A stretch of DNA of 64,000 bases from Ustilago trichophora (taxonomy: Eukaryota > Basidiomycota > Ustilaginomycetes > Ustilaginales > Ustilaginaceae). The translations under genes were made by a program, and so were the position numbers. The DNA lies in assembly GCA_900323505.1 (NCBI GenBank), contig OOIN01000006.1, positions 310,001 through 374,000 of the forward strand. Direction: 5' to 3'. Numbering within the stretch: position 1 is the first letter of the stretch; each line of letters begins with the position of its first letter. Positions 32,486 through 40,368 of the stretch are shown in pieces. The notes beneath the pieces are model-generated. The model saw only the letters and a program-made list of their open reading frames with translations, had not been told where the DNA came from and searched no databases.

Positions 32486-32560
<75 letters not shown>

Positions 32561-32973
32561 CCAACTTGGGCTAATTGCAATCGAACAGCAGGCAAGTCGC
32601 GATGAAGCTCGAGCCAGGCTGGGAGTGGGTTCCCGGCGATGACTGGCGTATTGATTGGGGTGGCAGCTGGTCGGCCGTAGGCGTCGACGATCAAGGTTAC
32701 GTATACACGGATTCGAGTTGGCAGAAACCTGCCAGTTACTCATACGGCCATGGAGGTGGAGTTCCCGACTATCCTCCATCGATCTTTGATGTTCAGGCCG
32801 AAAATGATGATCACGATACGCTCGTCGGTGGTGATGACGAAAACGATGCAGAGTCAGATGCCAGAAGTATACTGCCTCCACTAAGTGCTGGCGTGGTGGA
32901 TCACGATCCCAAAATGAAGGCAGAAACTAGGAGGAGACGATGGTTGAGACGCGCCGTTCGCACATCAACTTAA
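31120..32973 (+). CDS. Pex24/Pex28-32-type integral peroxisomal membrane peroxin
   Basis: Exons 31120-32399 and 32589-32973 give 554 aa. Two hydrophobic regions, about residues 131-162 and 275-306, anchor it in a membrane. The C-terminal half carries the dysferlin-type module: WERGWRNVEVFENERYLP before the intron, and GWEWVPGDDWRIDW with a final RRRRWLRRAV after it. This layout (membrane domain plus split DysF motif) defines the Pex23/24/28-32 family, ER- and peroxisome-membrane proteins controlling peroxisome number, size and ER contacts. The intron splits the dysferlin module and contains a 74-nt T run; its acceptor is CAGCAG, and using the second AG would remove one serine without changing frame. 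Without splicing the frame stops at 32403, losing the DysF C-terminus. Confidence 0.85.
32487..32560. repeat. Poly-T run (T74) inside peroxin intron
   Basis: Uninterrupted 74-nt T homopolymer on the sense strand, lying in the intron 32400-32588 just upstream of a CTAAT branch-like site (32571) and the CAGCAG acceptor. It is the longest homopolymer in the window. Length in the source sequence may be approximate. Confidence 0.95.
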
Positions 32974-33091
32974 CCTCAATTCAAATGCAGATCAAGTCCG
33001 TCTACAAGATTCGAAGAGTACGCAGGAGGTGTGCTGTTGAAATTGTGATTTGCGTGAAATGCTACATGATGATCTTCAGGAGATTCAAAGA

Positions 33092-34723
33092 TCAGGTGCT
33101 GGTCTGAGCTAGACCATACAACCCTTGCACAGCCCTCCTAAAGAACGTGATGTTGTAATCGATCAACCCGGTCTGTTTTGCATGTACATCGCTATGAATC
33201 AAGGCGATGAGAGCCAACCTATGGTTGATTTGCCAAAAGCAGAGCGATCGATCAGGCTGCAACCTTGTCACACTAGAAGCCCAGCGTTGGGTGACAGTTT
33301 GCTGATTGACCGTCTTTGGTGTTGCTGTTGCATCTCCATTGCGAGAGGAGGTATCCTTTGAGATGCGACCGAGCAAAAAGCGTCTTGCTGATGAGGGAGA
33401 GGTAGACAGTTGGGCGGTTGTCGATGCTGCAGCTGCTGCAGGAGTGGATGGCTGGATGGGCTCGGATTGAACTCCCGCATAGAGAGACGCAAATTTGGCA
33501 AGGAAGCCAGCATAGTCGAATACAAGGTCAAACGATGCTGCGTCAAAGGGGGCCGAATCGGAACCGATAAAGGTGCGGGTGGGCAGATCGAACAGGAAGG
33601 CATTCTCGAAGCGACACGTGGAACAGATGGAATCGCAGAGCTGTTCCATCGACTCTGCCAGCGTCAGAGCACGACGCAGAGTTGCAGCTGCTGGTCGGGT
33701 CGGTTTGGTCGCTTCTGCTGCTTCACCGTTCGAGGAGGAGGCGGGTGGAAGATGGTGAGGTTCGACTGCATCGATCGGTTCTTCTGGTTTGACTTTTTGC
33801 GCTAGACTCTGTTGAAGCTTGCTTATCGCCACAAATACACTGGTGTCATAGATAGATGTGGCGTGGCAGTGCAGCCTTACAGCCTGGTCAAGGTTGATCA
33901 GACCTGGTTCCGGGGCCACATCCGACCAATGTCCTCCGCCTCCTCCTGAAAAGCTGGAAAACTCGGAAGCACTGGCATCGTATCCTCCACCACCCGAACT
34001 CGAGTTGCCCGCCGCAGGAGACCGCGAAAAGCTCAAATCTTTACTCTTGCTCCTACTCCTATCTTTGGCACCTTTCGACCCCTTTGTCTCGTTGTGCGGC
34101 AGCGGCTCGGGATACGACCATGGCTGGGCGATGAAGCTCGGGCTACTATCCACCAGATCATCGAGCACTTTACCCTGGATGGTAGAAAGCGTATCTTGGC
34201 GATAATCGTTGGAATAGCCATCGATCTTGTGGACAAAGACGTGGAACTCGATGGTCTGATTTTCGGCAAAAGCCGAGAGGATGATGGTTTGAAGCTTGGA
34301 AAGAGCCTCGTAGTAGTCGTCCTGGGCGTCGATTACAAAGATGACGGCAGAGACTTCTGTCCAGGGAAGCATCTCTGGTGCTGCAGAGATGGATGCAGAG
34401 GCTAGATGTGCGGGGTTTCCGGCGTGCGGTTGTGTGGGGGTGTTGCGTGCGGGGACAGGGGGCGGTGGGCCAGCGCGTGCGCCAGTTGCGGGAGCAAGAG
34501 GGATACCTTTCTCCAATCGTACATCGCCAAGCAACACCCGACTGGGCGTATCGATGATGCGAATGGGTAAGAAGCTATCCGAAAGGATGAAACTTGGCTT
34601 TGTGGTAGATTCAAGAAAGACAGTGTCATCAGGATGAAGCTCGTTGTAGACCACGTTGAGGATGGAGCTCTTTCCGGATCTGCGCAGGCCGATGACGGGC
34701 ACCTGCAATCGTTTGGTCTCCAT
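33092..34723 (-). CDS. GTR2: Rag-family GTPase, Gtr2/RagC-like
   Basis: Single exon, 543 aa, ATG at 34723. The N-terminus has a P-loop GLRRSGKSS (residues 12-20), a switch I-like ESTTKPS, and then VIFVIDAQDDYYEAL and FVHKIDG, which match RagC/Gtr2 rather than RagA/Gtr1. The C-terminal part (about residues 285-540) has the Rag roadblock fold text LHCHATSIYDTSVFVAISKLQQSL and the later ENAFLFDLPTRTFIGSDS. Gtr1-Gtr2 heterodimers sit on the vacuole via the EGO complex and relay amino-acid sufficiency to TORC1. Oddities: the G3 motif reads DTPSR where relatives have a PGQ, a ~45-residue Pro/Ala-rich insertion follows it (about 72-117), and low-complexity insertions enlarge the protein beyond the usual 340-400 aa. 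Confidence 0.87.
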   Translation of the reverse strand: METKRLQVPVIGLRRSGKSSILNVVYNELHPDDTVFLESTTKPSFILSDSFLPIRIIDTPSRVLLGDVRLEKGIPLAPATGARAGPPPPVPARNTPTQPHAGNPAHLASASISAAPEMLPWTEVSAVIFVIDAQDDYYEALSKLQTIILSAFAENQTIEFHVFVHKIDGYSNDYRQDTLSTIQGKVLDDLVDSSPSFIAQPWSYPEPLPHNETKGSKGAKDRSRSKSKDLSFSRSPAAGNSSSGGGGYDASASEFSSFSGGGGGHWSDVAPEPGLINLDQAVRLHCHATSIYDTSVFVAISKLQQSLAQKVKPEEPIDAVEPHHLPPASSSNGEAAEATKPTRPAAATLRRALTLAESMEQLCDSICSTCRFENAFLFDLPTRTFIGSDSAPFDAASFDLVFDYAGFLAKFASLYAGVQSEPIQPSTPAAAAASTTAQLSTSPSSARRFLLGRISKDTSSRNGDATATPKTVNQQTVTQRWASSVTRLQPDRSLCFWQINHRLALIALIHSDVHAKQTGLIDYNITFFRRAVQGLYGLAQTST

Positions 34724-35103
34724 CGTGAAGAGGTGAATACAGCGAGAAGGCGATCAAATTCGTCGCTTCTTGATAGAGATGATGATATGGGTAGGTGTTG
34801 CGGTGGTGGTCGGGTAGAAGCAAAGTGTGTTCAAGTGTCAAAGCCTTGTTGGTCCGTCCACCCATACTGCGTTATCTCTTCTCTCCTTGTCTCTCCGCCG
34901 CCCTGTGCGCCCACCAAAAGTGCGAAGACCCTAAACTTTACTCCACATTTTCCGCTTTTTTTTTTTTTTTTTTTTTTTTGTCCCGACTTTTTCTTGTTGC
35001 TCTTGCTCTTCTTCTCATTCATCACACTCCCACTCAACACCTTCGGCAGAACGCCATCTCAATCCCTCACCTCGCCTGCGGTTCAGGCGAGGCTTCTCAC
35101 ACC
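34724..35103. promoter_or_regulatory. Shared divergent promoter GTR2 / POP3
   Basis: 380 nt between the two start codons, CT-rich toward POP3 and containing a T24 run at 34956-34979. Both genes must share this region for initiation. Confidence 0.6.
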
Positions 35104-36630
35104 ATGGCACCGAACAACAAAGCCAGCGTAGACAACAGCACCACCATCCGAGCTGCTTCCAAGAACAAGCATCGCGCCCAACCCAAATCTGCCTCGGCAA
35201 GCCCCTTTGGCTCTTCGGCGAGTGGATCGCTCGCATCTTCGCTCTCTTCGCTTTTCTCCCCACAGCCGCATGGCAAGGATGCTGCACTCGCATCTTTGCT
35301 CGCTTCCAGCTCCAAGCCGCCTGTGAAGCTCGGTCAGGGGTCTGGTTTGGCTGCCTTTGGGTCTTTTCCTTCCGCTTCGCAGGCCGGCAAGAGCCTCGAC
35401 GAGAAGCTCAGAGACAGGCGGAAGGATGCGTCGAAAAAGGCTTCGGCTAGCGATTCCACAGCTTCGTCTGCTCTTGCTGCTACGTCCAAAGTAGATGCTG
35501 CGCCGAAGGCAAGTGGCTCGACTAACAAAGACAACGTCAAACCTTCTCAACAGCAAAAACAGCCAACGAAATCACCCACACACCCTTCAACATCAGCACC
35601 ATCCAAACCGGCGCCCAGCATTCCAAACATCCCAGCGGGGCGAAGACCAGTCTTTCGCCCCGTACTTGCGAGCTCTACCGCCGTCACATGGCCCGAAATG
35701 CCCGTTGCAGGCAGCAAAACCGTCCTCCACACCTTACTCGAAACACTTGCCCAGCCGGACATCCAGGAGGCCCTCAACAGAGACTTGGGAAGACGATCGT
35801 GCAAAGCTAGCAAGCAGGTCAAGAACAGCAGCAGCAGCATTGCCAATGGGGAAGGCTCACAGACGGCAGTGGCGCGGGTACAAGTCTTGGCAGGAATCAA
35901 CAGTATTACTCGCGCCATTGAGGGGGATATCGCTATTGACTTGGCCAAGTTGCACTCTGGCAACGATTCCAAGGATTTCAAGAAGAAAGGCAAACAAGTG
36001 GTGGTTGCACCGCCGAGTGTCAAGGTGGTGTTTGTGTGTAGACACGATCTACCTCAGCCTTGTTTGATCTCTCATCTACCCATGCTAGTTTGTGCACGCA
36101 ATGCCGTACTTCAATCCTTGGCCACCGACGATGCTCAAAGCGTCCTTCTCTTTCCCCTTCCCTCAGGTTCCGAATCGCTCCTAGCCAAAGCTCTCAACCT
36201 CAAAAGAGCCTCTATCATCGCCCTCACCTCCGAATTTCCCCCATCGCACATGACCCATCTACTACATGCGATACAACGAGAAACAGGCGAGCTCTGCCAC
36301 CTCCGCGCATCATGGTTAGAAACTGCAATACAAGCAAGTACCTCCTCCTCCTCCCCCACTCCCCTCTCAATGCCACTTGAACCGACATCCATCAAGCTTT
36401 TGCGAACCAGCCAACCGATGGATCTAAACCTCTGCAAGGCAACAAAAAAGACAAAGCGCAAGGAGAGAAGTGCCAGATGGAAAAAGAAGAAACTAATCCT
36501 CCTCCAACGAGTCAAGAGCTTAAAAGCCGAACTGAAATGCCAACGTGACAAGGAGAGCAAAGCCAAGAAGCACCAGGTCCCGGCCGTGAAAGTGGAATCC
36601 AATCCACCAGTCCAAATGGATACCTCTTAA
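35104..36630 (+). CDS. POP3: RNase P/MRP subunit Pop3-like
   Basis: Single exon, 508 aa, ATG at 35104 in ACACCATGG context. The first ~175 residues are Ser/Ala/Lys-rich and disordered. The folded part begins near RRPVFRPVLAS and contains TVLHTLLETLAQPDIQEAL, then around residues 300-380 VKVVFVCRHDLPQPCLISHLPMLVCARN and LLFPLPSGSESLLAKALNLKRASIIAL. This resembles the L7Ae-like Pop3 family, a protein subunit of the nuclear RNase P and RNase MRP ribonucleoproteins that process pre-tRNA and pre-rRNA. The C-terminus is a basic KKTKRKERSARWKKKK segment suited to RNA binding or nuclear import. It is longer than yeast Pop3 (about 200 aa), mostly from disordered ends. Family call is from motif memory. 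Confidence 0.65.
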   Translation: MAPNNKASVDNSTTIRAASKNKHRAQPKSASASPFGSSASGSLASSLSSLFSPQPHGKDAALASLLASSSKPPVKLGQGSGLAAFGSFPSASQAGKSLDEKLRDRRKDASKKASASDSTASSALAATSKVDAAPKASGSTNKDNVKPSQQQKQPTKSPTHPSTSAPSKPAPSIPNIPAGRRPVFRPVLASSTAVTWPEMPVAGSKTVLHTLLETLAQPDIQEALNRDLGRRSCKASKQVKNSSSSIANGEGSQTAVARVQVLAGINSITRAIEGDIAIDLAKLHSGNDSKDFKKKGKQVVVAPPSVKVVFVCRHDLPQPCLISHLPMLVCARNAVLQSLATDDAQSVLLFPLPSGSESLLAKALNLKRASIIALTSEFPPSHMTHLLHAIQRETGELCHLRASWLETAIQASTSSSSPTPLSMPLEPTSIKLLRTSQPMDLNLCKATKKTKRKERSARWKKKKLILLQRVKSLKAELKCQRDKESKAKKHQVPAVKVESNPPVQMDTS

Positions 36631-36933
36631 ACCTCCTCAATTCCACACAACTGAAGCGATCCACTGGATCCAAACACATCACACATCATTCATCTCAGCT
36701 GTTTCATACCAACGACTGTGCACTCAAACGGAGATTTTCGAGTCAAGACTGGAAAAAAAGAAGCATGTAATGATTGGTAAAACAGGTCCACATGAGATAT
36801 ATCCCGCTGGATCAAGGTGTACTTGGAAAGAAAAAGCGCAAGAGAGAGAAACGATTGTCTAGTGCACAAGCCTGTCAAGGTCAAAGTGTGTCTGGTATTT
36901 GGGGGAGAAAAGGGGAGGGAGTTACGAGACTTT
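36631..36933. other. Convergent 3' spacer POP3 / OSBP
   Basis: 303 nt shared by two 3' ends; I see no feature in it beyond ordinary UTR-like sequence. Confidence 0.55.
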
Positions 36934-38733
36934 TCAGTTCTCTGCATCCTGAAAGTCGTCTTCGTCATCATCGATTTCGTCGGTCTTATTTAGAGCAGCG
37001 GTAGAACCAGCCTGTTTGTCATCCGCAGTGGCATCGTAGCCTACGAGGTTGTGCTCGCCATCCAACGCTTTCCTGCCTTCCTCTGTCAGTCGGGGACGAC
37101 CATCTGAAATGTCAGCATCGAAAAATCGCGGGATGAACGTCTCACCCTTGCGTTTGCGCTCGGCGGCGGTAATCCTCTGCTTCTGCTCAATGTCCTGCTT
37201 GTTCTTGGTCGCCTCGCTGTACTTTTTGGCCAAGATGGCGTTGGTGACAGGCTCCCAGATCCTGCGACTCTCCATTTCATCCTGCGCCGCCAACGGCCGA
37301 ACCGACTTGGCGATGGGGTCCACATCGTTGACATTGAGCAGCAGCCTCGACTCCTTGTCCCCCTTCTTCTTGTAGGTAATCTTGCCCTTCCAGCAGCCTT
37401 CGAATGTGGCCAGTACCCTGTCCGACGGGATCTGCTTGACGGTTGTGTATTCCTCAGCGTCGTCGTTGGGGCCATAGGCATAGATGGCACCCTCTAGGGC
37501 GTACTTGGCCTTGGTGATCCAACTCTCGTCCTTGTATTCGACAATGGCGCGCAATCGGGTTCCATCATCGCCTTGGCCCTTGTCGCGCTTGCCGCCGCGA
37601 CATGTGACGTAGAGATTATCGCAGATGGCAACCCAAAGACTGCCGCGCAAGAGACCGTTGATCGAGGCGGTAGGGTGGGTGATCTGGTACTCTTCACCTG
37701 CGGCACCGCATTTGGCATTCTCGGTGAGACGGAGGAAGATGCCCTGATTCTGCTCTCCGGGGAAGACCTTGACGCTGGTACCGGTGAACTTGGCACCGAG
37801 CTGGTCGACACCAAAGAGCTGCACGCCGGCGTCTTTGGCCTCGCAGAAGAAGGAAGAGATGGGTGGATGGTGGCTGACTTGTTCAGTGATGAAGCACAAT
37901 CGTCGCTTACCGGGACGCTGGGTGCTGGAGCCAGAGACAGAGACTGAGGCAGTGTCGTGGTCCTCGGCTGCATCGACGGCGGTGGTGGATGAGGATGCAG
38001 CAGTGGGCTGAGGCTCAGAGGAGCTGTTGTTGCTACCCTTTTTGCGACCGAGCAGCTTGGAGAGACCCTTTTTGGAGCTGGTCGAATTGGTGCTTTCCAA
38101 GCTGACGCCTCGGATCGAGCCGGGTCGCGATTTATCCTGAGGTTGAACGAGCGGGGAAGGAGGTGCGCTGCCCTTGTTGGCTGACATTGTTGGTGTTTGG
38201 GCCAGAGTAGAGGCCAGAGGGAGTGGCTCCGGGCTGTCGGTCGACAAGGCCTGAACAGGAATGATGTGCGAGTCGGTAAACTTGACGGGTTCGACATCCC
38301 AGTGGCAGCGGAAGTGCTCTCCAAGGATGGAATTGTAAGGCTTGCAAACCTTGCCCTTGACGTACTTGAGCTCTTTGGTGAAGGTGAAGCGGAGGACGGC
38401 GAGCATACGGTCGAGCGGGTCGTCGAGATCGCCAACAAGTGTGAACAAGTCACCACGGTCGAGGTAGTTCCAGTATTCGAGGTTGGGGACGGGCTCCAGG
38501 AGGTTGGCGGGTAGAGAGATTCGGATAGCAGCAATGTCCTTGACACCGACCATGCGCTTGAGAATGCCCATGAGGGTCTTGAGCTTGCCCGAGTCGCTCT
38601 GATCCTTGTCCGAAGCTGCGCCCATCTCTTCTTCGTCGGTCATTTGGACGGCCTCTGGTGGAGCAGCGAGCTCATCTGCGGTGGCATCCTTGTCGGTGGT
38701 AGCCACCACGGGTGTATCTGTAGCTGCCGACAT
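36934..38733 (-). CDS. Oxysterol-binding protein homologue (Osh family)
   Basis: Single exon, 599 aa, ATG at 38733 (A at -3); the frame opens nine bases earlier with a TTG only. The lipid-transfer ORD spans most of the protein: LMGILKRMVGVKDIAAIRISLPANLLEP, NYLDRGDLF, KPYNSILGEHFRCHW, the signature EQVSHHPP, and later WKGKITYKK. Osh proteins exchange sterol or phosphatidylserine for PI4P between membranes. No PH, FFAT or ankyrin part is visible, so this is a short ORP, although a ~100-residue Ser/Thr/Pro-rich insertion (about residues 185-285) separates the lid region from EQVSHHPP. The tail is acidic. Which yeast Osh it matches best cannot be settled here. Confidence 0.92.
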   Translation of the reverse strand: MSAATDTPVVATTDKDATADELAAPPEAVQMTDEEEMGAASDKDQSDSGKLKTLMGILKRMVGVKDIAAIRISLPANLLEPVPNLEYWNYLDRGDLFTLVGDLDDPLDRMLAVLRFTFTKELKYVKGKVCKPYNSILGEHFRCHWDVEPVKFTDSHIIPVQALSTDSPEPLPLASTLAQTPTMSANKGSAPPSPLVQPQDKSRPGSIRGVSLESTNSTSSKKGLSKLLGRKKGSNNSSSEPQPTAASSSTTAVDAAEDHDTASVSVSGSSTQRPGKRRLCFITEQVSHHPPISSFFCEAKDAGVQLFGVDQLGAKFTGTSVKVFPGEQNQGIFLRLTENAKCGAAGEEYQITHPTASINGLLRGSLWVAICDNLYVTCRGGKRDKGQGDDGTRLRAIVEYKDESWITKAKYALEGAIYAYGPNDDAEEYTTVKQIPSDRVLATFEGCWKGKITYKKKGDKESRLLLNVNDVDPIAKSVRPLAAQDEMESRRIWEPVTNAILAKKYSEATKNKQDIEQKQRITAAERKRKGETFIPRFFDADISDGRPRLTEEGRKALDGEHNLVGYDATADDKQAGSTAALNKTDEIDDDEDDFQDAEN

Positions 38734-40057
38734 GTTGGGCAAAAGGGATAGGTGAAGTCGCTCTAGTGATGGAGCGAGGATGTAACTGTATGCGTTTGAG
38801 CGAATTCGGATCTAGAGACTGGGAGAGTAACGAAAAGATAACCACCGTTGGAGGGATGAGCCGAGTGCGGCAATCAGGCGATGTGTTTGTGCGAGCCGCG
38901 TGTGGAGACTCTGTTGAGCTGGAGTCGTGAGGATATCGAGGACGTGTAAAGAAGGAAGAAGCAAGATGTGCAAAGGACAGGATGGTGGCAGCGAGCCAAG
39001 GAGAGAGAGAGAGAGCACATGTAAAGTGTGAATGCAAGAGAGTGAGTGGTTTGGCTGAAAGGTCAACATTTCGGGCGTTTGCGCGTGCATCAGAGAGAGT
39101 TGTACAGTACAGTACAGTAGTGAAGTGTGACGTTTTTGGCATCCAAATCTCGACTCGAATCGTTGACACACTCTCGCTGCTTGGCTCAACTCACGGACCA
39201 ACACAGCTGTGTCTGGGCAACTCTGCTGAAAATATATTCTTGGCCGCATCATTTTTTCGCTTTGCAAACAAGAGCAGAGAGAGGTGGAGCAAAGCGGGGC
39301 AAGAGAGAAACACAGAGAGAGACAAGAAAAAGGGGCGCGGGGGCTGGTTGCATGAGTACTGTAGTTAGAGTGCTTTGGTGCTGCTGCTGCTTACTGCTGC
39401 TATTTATTGCTTCTGCTGCTGTCACAGCATATTGTCGGCTCATCTTCAATTCTGCCATTTTGTACTGTACAGTACTGTACTGTACTGTATGAGCATGCAC
39501 GCTGACCCCACGCATCCAAAATCCAACACGTTCTGAGCTTGCAACAGCATAGCACAGCATAGCACAGCACTACAGCGCGTATCTTGGAACGTGCCTTTAA
39601 CACTGAAGATGTTAGTTTGCGATTCACACGGCCGAATCGTGTCAAAAACATGGAAATCGGAGATTGTTGCATCGGCTATCCGCGTCACGTCGTTCAGCTG
39701 TCACTTTGCAGTTGTCGTTTACAGTATTGTGTATTTACCACCATCTCTCTTTTGGCCAAAGGTCATCTCGCCAGCCACCATCAGCGTCAGCTTTTGCGCG
39801 CACATATACAAACATTGTCTTTGGGTCATACTCCAACCCACACACTCTGTTGCGCCCGACCCACCGCTGACGCCGACCATCGAGACCATCTCCACGTCTG
39901 CAACGTTAAGAATCGCACCCTTGTTTGGACGCGAACCGTTTCATCTCGTGTGACCGGCATCACATCTTCTTCGCCTCTCGATACCCATCTGGATCGCTTT
40001 CGCACATATACACACGCACACTCTTTTCCGGCGCGATTCAGGCTCGTCATCTATGCG

Positions 40058-40151
<94 letters not shown>

Positions 40152-40368
40152 CCCTCAACACAACACTAGGAAGCCAACGCTTCACGCTTCTCGCTCTCCC
40201 AGCCCACCGTCATTAGCGCCAAGGCACCGGCCCATTCAACATATCACGCGCTTGTTGCTTCTCACACGATACCACACCTGCGAATCAAATCACATATACG
40301 ATACGCCCCTCCGCGGCAACCACCTTGTCTTCTGAGACGCACGGGGCGCTCAGTGGTGATCTTCCATC
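38734..40368. promoter_or_regulatory. Divergent promoter region OSBP / ADA3 with repeats
   Basis: 1.6 kb between divergent genes. It holds a (TACAG)n element at 39101-39119, an opposed (CTGTA)n/(CAGTA)n element at 39461-39490, a GCATA-type short repeat near 39545-39570, and a long TC microsatellite just upstream of ADA3. No ORF with a recognisable domain. Confidence 0.6.
40060..40144. repeat. (CT)42 microsatellite in ADA3 leader
   Basis: About 85 nt of perfect CT/TC dinucleotides on the plus strand, 225 nt upstream of the ADA3 start codon, followed by a short CA run. Probably within the 5' UTR or core promoter. Confidence 0.95.

Noticed and set aside
32382..32881. Poly-Lys and poly-Phe coding frames over the T74 run.
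   Set aside because: They arise from the homopolymer itself and lie in an intron.
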